A stretch of DNA of 5,093 nt from Candidatus Falkowiibacteriota bacterium (lineage in GTDB: Bacteria; Patescibacteriota; Patescibacteriia; Patescibacteriales; UBA12465). Position numbers and translations under genes: made by a program. The notes beneath the pieces were generated by a model, which was given only the letters and a program-made list of their open reading frames with translations, searched no databases and was not told where the DNA came from. Every line of letters begins with the position of its first letter. The stretch's first letter is position 1. Where the stretch lies: the NCBI GenBank assembly GCA_903839955.1, contig CAIMEI010000068.1, positions 1-5,093 of the forward strand, written 5' to 3'. Of the stretch, positions 1 to 5,093 are shown one piece after another.

Positions 1-510
1 GACGTTAATTTACTTAAATTTTTGGGAAATCTATCTCGTCTTTCGTCTAGCGACTTAGATGGTAGCAGGCTAGCCCCAAAAATAAAAGACTATTTTATCC
101 GGTGGATAAATAAGAGCGACCTTACTGCTATCGGCATGACTAGCAGGATATTTATTGAGAACAACATTTCCGAAAAAGAACTGGCGCTTTATGTTAGCGA
201 AAGGTTTCAGGAAGCACTGGAAGGCGTTGAGCATAAAGAATTGTTGAAGAAGCTGGTTTTAGGAATTGCCCACGGAGCGACAAGAAAATTACATGGCCAT
301 GAAGCTGACTATCTGAAGAACGGCCAGGCCATGATCTTGGATTTGATGACGGATGGTAAGTCCGATACCCAGTTGGCTTATGTGGAGGGGGAAGTTTCCA
401 GAAGTTTCCAGGGGATACTAAGTGACATATCGCTTTCTGACGATCAAAAAAAGATTATTGAGTCCGAAATGCTAAAAATCTTTCGCGACTATTTCCCTAA
501 AAAATCATAA
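1..510 (+). CDS. Hypothetical protein, 5'-partial (C-terminal part)
   Basis: I do not recognise this protein. The frame is open from base 1 to the TAA at 508-510, giving 169 codons. A TTG at 22 could serve as a start, but nothing marks it as one and no stop lies upstream, so the gene most likely begins outside the window. The product is hydrophilic, rich in Lys, Glu, Asp and Leu, with no membrane segment, signal peptide or Cys pairs. It reads as mostly alpha-helical: an amphipathic stretch NISEKELALYVSERFQEAL, then GIAHGATRKLHGHE with three His, and a charged C-terminal helix ending DYFPKKS. It is the only gene here on the + strand and converges on the membrane-protein gene, with two terminators following its stop. 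A 10-bp direct duplication lies at 391-410. The coding call is firm, since the ORF ends just before a terminator; the function is unknown. Confidence 0.75.
   Translation, partial: DVNLLKFLGNLSRLSSSDLDGSRLAPKIKDYFIRWINKSDLTAIGMTSRIFIENNISEKELALYVSERFQEALEGVEHKELLKKLVLGIAHGATRKLHGHEADYLKNGQAMILDLMTDGKSDTQLAYVEGEVSRSFQGILSDISLSDDQKKIIESEMLKIFRDYFPKKS
391..410 (+). repeat. 10-bp tandem direct duplication inside a CDS
   Basis: GAAGTTTCCA occurs twice head to tail (391-400 and 401-410), flanked by G-runs on both sides. Ten is not a multiple of three, so gain or loss of one copy would shift the frame. With a single copy the frame would read into TAC TAA almost at once. With both copies it continues about 33 more codons to the stop at 510. 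It may be coincidence or a slippage site. Confidence 0.6.
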
Positions 511-531
511 TTATTTTCGACACAAATTTGC

Positions 532-560
532 AAAGGCGACCCTAACCCGGCCGCCTTTTT
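532..560 (+). terminator. Rho-independent terminator of the + strand gene
   Basis: A perfect 7-bp stem AAAGGCG (532-538) / CGCCTTT (552-558) is followed by a run of five T (556-560). It begins 21 bases after the stop codon of the upstream + strand gene. The 13-base loop can add two more C-G pairs past one A-C mismatch. On the - strand the stem is followed by GC rather than a T-run, so it should act only in the + direction. Confidence 0.7.
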
Positions 561-566
561 CATATT

Positions 567-594
567 AAAAAAACTATCCAGGTGGATAGTTTTT
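567..594. terminator. Bidirectional terminator hairpin between convergent genes
   Basis: A perfect 11-bp inverted repeat: AAAAACTATCC paired with GGATAGTTTTT, 4-base loop AGGT, A-tract from 567 and T-tract to 594. Because both edges are A/T tracts, it gives a stem plus U-run on either strand. It lies 56 bases past the stop of the + strand gene and 25 bases past the stop of the - strand membrane-protein gene, so it can end both. It shares its stem sequence with the hairpin at 1533-1562. Confidence 0.85.
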
Positions 595-619
595 GTTTTT
601 TAAATCCCCGGCAAAGGGT

Positions 620-1450
620 TTAGGAATTATTTCCTTCGGTCTTGGGCTTTTTGATTAGTAATTTTATCAAGATAGTTAACCCTAATACGCCGCCGGCAAA
701 TATTATGTATTGCCAGGAAAGGGTTTTGATGAAAGGACTTCGTGGACCGAGAAGTATACTGAGACACCCCGCGATTGCAGAAACAATTAATAAGGTTGAT
801 CCTCCGAAAATGTTTTTTTGAGCCGACAGGAAGGAAAGACCAATCAGAAGGCTAACAAGTAAAAGGATAAAGGCGAGCACTGCGCCTAATTCTGGCAAGC
901 CAAAAAGTAAGGAAATAAAGGGAAAGTCAATCATCAGAAAGAAGAGTGTCCCCAGGTACCCCGAACTAATCTTGGCTCTTAAGCCAACGAATATCAGTAG
1001 TCCCAAAAAAACAAGCAAAATTAAAGTGGTGATAAGATCGAGGCTATCTTTGATCTTGGGCGTTTTTTGGATTCCGGCCTTTGCCAGTTTATGACCTTTA
1101 ATTTTTAGGTAGAAGGTGTCTTGGGTTTGCCTCTTGATAGGCAAGGGAAGCAAGCTGATTAGATTGGTTTCGTCTGAATTCTTCAAAATGCTATCCCCAC
1201 TTAATAATCTGTCAACTTCCCAGTCGCTAAAATTTTGATCATGGAATTCTCCGGGAATTGAAAAAAGTGTCTGAATTTTTATTACTGCGCCCGACCATTT
1301 TTCGTAGCTCGGGGAATAATCCGAGGTGTCGCGCTGTTTATTTAGAATTTCTAGCGCTGATTTATTCGGTCCGCCAGCGACGGCCCAAACTGGACTACCA
1401 AAAAACAAAAGGGCAGTCAGAAAAATTACTAATAATACTATCCTTTTCAT
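620..1450 (-). CDS. Hypothetical membrane protein: signal peptide, exported domain, five TM segments
   Basis: I do not recognise this 276-residue protein. It starts with a classical signal peptide (basic MKR, hydrophobic core at about 4-18, possible signal-peptidase site AVA/GG after residue 25). Residues about 26-136 form a polar domain predicted to lie outside the membrane, rich in Ser, Asp, Lys and aromatic residues, with no Cys. Five hydrophobic segments follow at about 137-157, 165-183, 188-208, 214-234 and 246-267, then a basic tail (KKPKTEGNNS). Basic residues after segments 1 and 5 (GLRAK, IKKPK) put those ends in the cytoplasm, consistent with an exported N-terminal domain. ATG at 1450 is chosen because it gives the complete signal peptide; no Shine-Dalgarno sequence precedes it. 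The gene has its own promoter and is insulated by the topA terminator. No catalytic motif is visible; a sensory or envelope role is conceivable but unsupported. Confidence 0.85.
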   Translation of the reverse strand: MKRIVLLVIFLTALLFFGSPVWAVAGGPNKSALEILNKQRDTSDYSPSYEKWSGAVIKIQTLFSIPGEFHDQNFSDWEVDRLLSGDSILKNSDETNLISLLPLPIKRQTQDTFYLKIKGHKLAKAGIQKTPKIKDSLDLITTLILLVFLGLLIFVGLRAKISSGYLGTLFFLMIDFPFISLLFGLPELGAVLAFILLLVSLLIGLSFLSAQKNIFGGSTLLIVSAIAGCLSILLGPRSPFIKTLSWQYIIFAGGVLGLTILIKLLIKKPKTEGNNS

Positions 1451-1497
1451 TACTATGTTAATTTGTTAAAGATTATGTTTATTGACTGAATGGCTTA

Positions 1498-1525
1498 ATA
1501 TTACAACTTTGCCTTGTTTTGTCAA
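1498..1525 (-). promoter_or_regulatory. Sigma70-type promoter of the membrane-protein gene
   Basis: Read on the - strand, a perfect -35 TTGACA (1525-1520) and a near-perfect -10 TAATAT (1503-1498) are separated by 16 bp. Transcription would begin near 1491, leaving an untranslated leader of about 40 bases before the ATG at 1450. The leader is AT-rich and shows no clear structure. The -35 box lies only 7 bp downstream of the topA terminator hairpin, so the gene is probably independent of the dprA-topA operon. Confidence 0.8.
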
Positions 1526-1532
1526 TAGCAAC

Positions 1533-1562
1533 AAAAAACTATCCAGGGAGGATAGTTTTTTT
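1533..1562 (-). terminator. Rho-independent terminator of the dprA-topA operon
   Basis: A perfect 12-bp inverted repeat AAAAAACTATCC (1533-1544) / GGATAGTTTTTT (1550-1561) with loop AGGGA. Read on the - strand it begins 15 bases after the topA stop codon and ends in a T-run. The A/T tracts on both sides would let it work in either direction. The seven GC-containing stem bases are identical to those of the hairpin at 567-594, with a different loop. Confidence 0.85.
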
Positions 1563-1577
1563 AAGAATGAAGATGTT

Positions 1578-3806
1578 TTATTTACTGTTACTGCAACCTT
1601 TGTCCGAGCATTTATTGCCGTCCTTGGTTTCAATAATCAGCGAACCGCAGACCTGGCAAACTTCACCGGTCGGTCGGCCCCAATAGGCATTTTTGCAATC
1701 CGGGTAGGCAGAGCAGGCGTAGAAAACGCCTTTGCGGCTGAACTTTTTGACGATTTTTCCTTTGTTGCAGGCCGGGCAGGTGACCGCGCTATCGTCCACG
1801 ATGCTCTTGATGTTCTTGCATTTTGGATAGCCGGAGCAGGCGAGGAAAGGGCCGAACTTGCCGTTTTTCACAACCATGTCGGAACCGCATTTTTCGCATT
1901 TTTCGCCGGCAAACTTTTTCTCTAAAGCTTCCAGGTTGGCGTCCGGTTTTTTTTCTTCGCCGGCGCCGCCAGCGGATTTGCCAGCACCGAGCGATTTGAT
2001 GTTTTTACATTCCGGAAAATTGGAACAGGCGAGGAATTTTCCGTAGCGGCCGGTTTTGATGATCATCGGCGAGCCGCATTTGTCGCAGATTTCTTGACTA
2101 GTTTCTTCGGGCATAAGGTCTTTTTTGTTAATTTCTTGATATTTTTCTTGGAGATTCTGGTGGAATTCTCCGTAGAAATCGCCGATTACCGGCTGCCATT
2201 CTTTTTTGCCTTCGGCGATGGCGTCCAAATCATCTTCCATTTTGGCGGTGAATTTGTAGTCCACGACTTTGGGGAAGTGGGCGACGAGCAGGTCATTCAC
2301 GACGAGGGCAATGTCGGTGGGGAATAGTTTTTTGTGTTCGTCGCGGTTCACGTAATTTCTGACAATAATCGTGTTGATGGTTGGCGCGTAAGTTGATGGG
2401 CGGCCGATACCATATTTTTCTAGCTCTTTAACCAGACCGGCGTCGGAGTAGCGTCCAGGTCCTTTGGTAAAGTGCTGAACTTTGAGCGTTTCCAGGAGAT
2501 CCAAGGCTTGGCCTTCGCTGACGGTCGGCAATTCTTGTTCTTCAGTTTTTTCGGGATAGATTTTCAGGTAGCCATCAAAGGAAATGATTTGGCCGGTGCT
2601 GCGGAAAGTGTAGTCCTTAGCTTCTTTGTCTTCACTTTTTAAATCAATAGCAGTGGCGGCGATTTGGGCGTCAGTGGCCTGGCAAGCCAGGGCGCGTTGC
2701 CAAATCAGGCGGTAAAGCTTGAATTGCTGAGGGTCAAATTTGTCGCGCAGGCTTTCCGGATCCTTGGAAACTTCCGTCGGGCGGACGGCTTCGTGAGCTT
2801 CTTGGGCATTCTTGCTTTTGTTTTTGTATTTTCTAACTTCTTTGGGCAAATATTTTTCGCCGTATTCTTTGAGCAAGTATTCACGGGCTTCGGTGAGAAA
2901 TTTTTCCGACAAGTTCAGGGAGTCGGTTCTCATGTAGGTGATGTGGCCTTGTTCGTAGAGCTTTTGGGCGACGCTCATCGTCTGCTTGGCGCTGAAGCCG
3001 AGGTGGCGGTTGGCGCTTTGCTGCAGGGTGGCGGTGGTGAAAGGAGCAGCCGGCGATTTCTTGGTGCCTTTCTTTTCGATGCCGGCCACAAACCAAGCGG
3101 CGTCTTTTACTTTGGCTTCAATGGCGTCGGCGGCCGAAGAGTCGATGCTCAATTTGTCAAAAGTTTTGTTGTTAATTTTGAAAAGGTTGGCTTCAAATTC
3201 ATTTTTTTGTTTTTCGGGACGGACCTTTAAAGCGATGCTCCAATATTCTTCAGAGACAAATTTCTGGATTTCCCGTTCGCGCTCCACAATCAAACGAATA
3301 GCAACGCTTTGCACACGGCCAGCCGAAAGACCCTTGGCCACTTTTTTCCAAAGGAAAGGAGATAGTTCGTAGCCGACCAAGCGATCCAAAACGCGGCGCG
3401 CCTGTTGGGCGTCCACCATTTTCAGATCCAATTCGCGCGGGTGCGCCAAAGCTTCCAGGATGGCTGGCTTGGTGATTTCGTGAAAAGCGATGCGCACTGC
3501 CTGATCTTTCTTGAGTTTTAAGGCCTCTTGCAAGTGCCAGGCAATGGCTTCTCCTTCGCGGTCTTCGTCGCTGGCCAGAATAATGCCATCGCTTTTGGCG
3601 GCAAGGGCTTTGAGACCGGTGACGATTTTACGCGATTTCATCGGTACGACGTATTTGGGCGCGAAGCCGTTTTCAATATCAATTCCCATCTCCTTTTGCG
3701 GAAGATCGCGGATGTGGCCAAAAGAGGATTCCACACGATAATCTTTACCGAGGAATTTGGCAATGGTTTTGGCTTTGGTTGGAGACTCAACGATGATTAA
3801 TTTCAT
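1578..3806 (-). CDS. topA: DNA topoisomerase I (type IA, omega protein)
   Basis: This cytoplasmic enzyme relaxes negatively supercoiled DNA: it cuts one strand through a 5'-phosphotyrosine bond, passes the other strand and reseals. The 742-residue product appears complete. The N-terminal Toprim domain has VESPTKAKTIAKFLG (acidic E7) and the metal-binding triad in ASDEDREGE (D80, D82, E84). SAGRVQSVAIRL lies at 161-172. The active-site tyrosine is Y291 in HITYMRTDS, with R293 beside it. Other family signatures are AHEAVRPT (337-344) and KYGIGRPSTYA (464-474). The C-terminus carries three topoisomerase C4 zinc fingers (Cys 574/577/594/600, 637/640/657/663, 677/680/698/704) and a compact fourth Cys set (717/720/733/738) at the very end. 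A Gly/Ala/Lys/Glu-rich linker separates fingers 1 and 2. ATG at 3806 is placed by the canonical start MKLIIVESPTKAK. It begins 3 bp after the dprA stop, in the same frame, without a Shine-Dalgarno sequence, which suggests translational coupling. Confidence 0.98.
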   Translation of the reverse strand: MKLIIVESPTKAKTIAKFLGKDYRVESSFGHIRDLPQKEMGIDIENGFAPKYVVPMKSRKIVTGLKALAAKSDGIILASDEDREGEAIAWHLQEALKLKKDQAVRIAFHEITKPAILEALAHPRELDLKMVDAQQARRVLDRLVGYELSPFLWKKVAKGLSAGRVQSVAIRLIVEREREIQKFVSEEYWSIALKVRPEKQKNEFEANLFKINNKTFDKLSIDSSAADAIEAKVKDAAWFVAGIEKKGTKKSPAAPFTTATLQQSANRHLGFSAKQTMSVAQKLYEQGHITYMRTDSLNLSEKFLTEAREYLLKEYGEKYLPKEVRKYKNKSKNAQEAHEAVRPTEVSKDPESLRDKFDPQQFKLYRLIWQRALACQATDAQIAATAIDLKSEDKEAKDYTFRSTGQIISFDGYLKIYPEKTEEQELPTVSEGQALDLLETLKVQHFTKGPGRYSDAGLVKELEKYGIGRPSTYAPTINTIIVRNYVNRDEHKKLFPTDIALVVNDLLVAHFPKVVDYKFTAKMEDDLDAIAEGKKEWQPVIGDFYGEFHQNLQEKYQEINKKDLMPEETSQEICDKCGSPMIIKTGRYGKFLACSNFPECKNIKSLGAGKSAGGAGEEKKPDANLEALEKKFAGEKCEKCGSDMVVKNGKFGPFLACSGYPKCKNIKSIVDDSAVTCPACNKGKIVKKFSRKGVFYACSAYPDCKNAYWGRPTGEVCQVCGSLIIETKDGNKCSDKGCSNSK

Positions 3807-3809
3807 AAG

Positions 3810-4964
3810 TCATTTGAGAGAGAATTGGCCGCGGCTATTTCTAACCACGATTCCGGCCAGTTCCAATATTGTTAGTGTACTATGTACGCAAGGGGTGTCA
3901 AGCTGACTAAGTTCGGAAATTTCGTCAACTGTGGCCAGCTCTCCTGATTTTAAGAGATATTTAGCGATTATTAGCCCATTTTCCCCGGATTGTTGCTGCG
4001 CTTTGGCTAGAATTTCGGCTTTTTTAGCTCCTGAATTTTTGCGGCCGGCCGGCCTTTTGAGGCCTAGAAAATAGTAGATATCGGCGGCTTCAGTGACGGC
4101 ATCAGCGTGGTTTTTGAGAAGATTATTGGTGCCGAGGCTTAAGGGGCTATAAATCGACCCGGGAACGGCCATCACTGCCCGATTGGCGTCAATGGCATAG
4201 GACGCGGTTTTGCTGGCGCCGGATTTTTCACCGGCTTCAATCACTAATGTCCCCGGGCAAAGGCCGGCAATGATGCGGTTGCGGCGCGGATAATTGCTTT
4301 TGCCAATCGGAGTGCCAAGTGGAAATTCGCTGAGCAGACAGCCGCCGTTTTGCAAAATCTCTTGGGCTAGACCGTAGTTGTCGCTGGGGCAAGAAAAAGT
4401 TTCTTGATCCAAGGGACCGCCCAGAACAGCACAGGTCTTGAGGCCCAGGCGCAGGGCGCCGCGGTGGGCGTTGGCGTCAGTACCGAGGGCTAAGCCGCTG
4501 ACGATCAAAAATCTTTCATCCAAACCGGAGATTAGTTCGTCCAGTGCTTTTTCGCCGTAGGCGCTGGTTTGCCGCGAACCGACAATCGCGAGGCAAAAAT
4601 CTTTTTGTTTTTCCAAGATACTGATGTCGCCCCGGTAGAAAATTATTGGCGGCGGGCTGGAAATATTTTTGAGATTATTCGGATATTCGGAGTCCAGGAA
4701 TAACAAGTAGCGCAAATCTTCAAGCGCTAATAATTTCTCCGTCGCTTGCCAGGAAAAATCTTTTTGGAAGTTGGAAAATTTAACACATAATTTTTCACTA
4801 AAGCCTATTTTTGCCAAGGCTTCTGCCGGCTTTTGCCAGGCGCGCGCCCAAGAACCGAAGAAGACGCGGATCTTTTCCAGATTTTTGACGCCGAATAAGT
4901 CGCAATAGGCAAAGGCGAAATAGAAATCGCGCTCGGCGGATAGGTCATTTTTTGTGCTTGACAT
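3810..4964 (-). CDS. dprA: DNA processing protein DprA/Smf (RecA loader on incoming ssDNA)
   Basis: In the known family, DprA binds single-stranded DNA entering during natural transformation, protects it and loads RecA; it acts in the cytoplasm. The 384-residue product has the full three-part layout. A helical N-terminal region occupies about 1-85. The Rossmann-like DprA core spans about 90-295 with DSEYPNNL and PPPIIFYRGD, AIVGSRQTSAYG (126-137, GSR DNA-binding motif at 129-131), SGLALGTDANAHRGAL (156-171), SNYPRRNRIIAGL (223-235) and GEKSGASKTASYAID (245-259). After a basic linker (GLKRPAGRKNSGAKK, about 301-315) comes a C-terminal winged helix (about 326-384, ending GIVVRNSRGQFSLK). ATG at 4964 gives the expected N-terminal length but has no Shine-Dalgarno sequence, and I see no convincing promoter of its own on the - strand. 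It is the first gene of a dprA-topA operon. Its TGA stop is in frame with the topA ATG one codon later. Whether the organism is actually transformable cannot be judged here. Confidence 0.96.
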   Translation of the reverse strand: MSSTKNDLSAERDFYFAFAYCDLFGVKNLEKIRVFFGSWARAWQKPAEALAKIGFSEKLCVKFSNFQKDFSWQATEKLLALEDLRYLLFLDSEYPNNLKNISSPPPIIFYRGDISILEKQKDFCLAIVGSRQTSAYGEKALDELISGLDERFLIVSGLALGTDANAHRGALRLGLKTCAVLGGPLDQETFSCPSDNYGLAQEILQNGGCLLSEFPLGTPIGKSNYPRRNRIIAGLCPGTLVIEAGEKSGASKTASYAIDANRAVMAVPGSIYSPLSLGTNNLLKNHADAVTEAADIYYFLGLKRPAGRKNSGAKKAEILAKAQQQSGENGLIIAKYLLKSGELATVDEISELSQLDTPCVHSTLTILELAGIVVRNSRGQFSLK

Positions 4965-4986
4965 AGAAAAAATAAAGGTTTAGGAT
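4958..4986 (+). promoter_or_regulatory. Candidate + strand promoter divergent from dprA
   Basis: A perfect -35 TTGACA (4958-4963), a 17-bp A-rich spacer, and a -10-like TAGGAT (4981-4986, four of six consensus positions including T, A and the last T). Transcription would start near 4993, just before the inverted repeat at 5000-5089, and leave the window to the right. The -35 box overlaps the dprA start codon (4962-4964), so the site could interfere with dprA expression. No + strand ORF follows within the window, so the transcript would be a non-coding RNA or a long leader. Confidence 0.5.
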
Positions 4987-4999
4987 ATTTTGAAAACGG

Positions 5000-5089
5000 T
5001 TTGGTTGCCTAGAAACTTCGTCTGGCAAGAAACTGTCGACATCCCTCCTTGAAGGCCGTTTCCGTGAGACGAAGTTTCTGGTAATCAAA
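5000..5089 (+). ncRNA. Candidate structured RNA or leader (long imperfect inverted repeat)
   Basis: The perfect 13-bp core AGAAACTTCGTCT (5011-5023) pairs with AGACGAAGTTTCT (5067-5079). After one bulged T (5010) the helix continues with GGTTGCC (5003-5009) against GGTAATC (5080-5086), then TTT against AAA, for 23 pairs in all. Two of these are G-U pairs in + strand RNA (5004/5085 and 5007/5082) and would be A-C mismatches in - strand RNA, which favours a + strand product. The 43-base interior can form a further GAAAC/GTTTC pairing (5029-5033/5058-5062) and contains an 8-bp palindrome TGTCGACA (5034-5041) and CCTCCTT (5044-5050). A promoter-like sequence ends 13 bases upstream. I recognise no known RNA family; 4.5S and tmRNA motifs are absent. 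It could instead be a small mobile-type repeat, or structured 5' leader DNA of dprA. Confidence 0.4.
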
Positions 5090-5093
5090 AAAC

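Noticed and set aside
1258..1461. Open frame of 67 codons on the + strand
   Set aside because: It is antisense to the signal peptide and exported domain of the membrane protein, has no promoter or terminator of its own and looks like a shadow.
1482..3800. Several open frames of 60-190 codons on the + strand opposite topA (for example 2664-3230, 2094-2327, 1482-1925, 3511-3741) and a 71-codon - strand frame at 2881-3096
   Set aside because: They lie wholly or almost wholly over the well-supported topA reading frame, have low-complexity Phe/Gly/Ala-rich translations and lack start signals. They are shadows of topA codon usage.
3810..3812. Recoded UGA (SR1/Gracilibacteria code) joining DprA and TopA into one protein
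   Set aside because: Neither long gene has an internal in-frame TGA, although both are glycine-rich, and DprA ends at its normal winged-helix C-terminus. UGA acts as a stop here.
4041..4054. GC-rich palindrome GGCCGGCCGGCC
   Set aside because: It lies in dprA codons for the basic Arg/Pro/Ala/Gly linker between the core and the winged helix, with no T-run or regulatory context. It is explained by codon choice.
4965..5010. Possible - strand dprA promoter (TTTTCA, 16 bp, TATTTT)
   Set aside because: The -35 is a weak match in AT-rich sequence and the -10 lies only a few bases before the ATG, which would need a leaderless transcript. Support is insufficient.
4981..5043. 20-codon ORF on the - strand starting at an ATG just after AAGGAGG
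   Set aside because: The Shine-Dalgarno is only 1 base from the ATG, too close to work normally. Much of the ORF lies in the inverted repeat, and the product has no recognisable features.

Overview
The window looks like bacterial chromosome from a lineage with moderate to low GC and the standard genetic code. I read it as plausibly a Patescibacteria/CPR-type or similar environmental bacterium. This rests on the adjacent dprA-topA pair, starts without Shine-Dalgarno sequences, compact spacing, and intergenic hairpins bounded by A- and T-tracts. It is an inference, because a dprA-topA pair also occurs in Bacillota and elsewhere. I see no mobile-element gene, CRISPR array, tRNA or rRNA.

Layout. 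Bases 1-510 (+) hold the C-terminal part of an unrecognised, mostly helical soluble protein whose frame is still open at base 1. Bases 511-619 hold two tandem terminator hairpins; the second has A- and T-tracts on both sides and can serve the two convergent genes. Bases 620-1450 (-) encode an unrecognised membrane protein: signal peptide, about 110-residue exported domain, five membrane spans. Bases 1451-1577 hold its promoter (TTGACA-16 bp-TAATAT) and, directly upstream of that, the terminator of the next transcription unit. Bases 1578-4964 (-) are a two-gene operon, dprA then topA, separated by only 3 bp.

How the genes relate. DprA protects incoming single-stranded DNA and loads RecA on it. 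TopA relaxes negative supercoils through a transient single-strand break. They are probably co-transcribed and translationally coupled. The membrane protein has its own promoter and an upstream terminator that insulates it, so it is probably regulated separately.

The most unusual part is the right edge. A good sigma70-like promoter on the + strand (TTGACA-17 bp-TAGGAT, 4958-4986) overlaps the dprA start codon and points away from dprA. It would start a transcript a few bases before a long imperfect inverted repeat (5000-5089). The arms form 23 pairs as + strand RNA, but two of these are G-U wobbles that become mismatches in the - strand RNA. This is a candidate structured RNA or leader of unknown family; a small inverted-repeat element is the main alternative.
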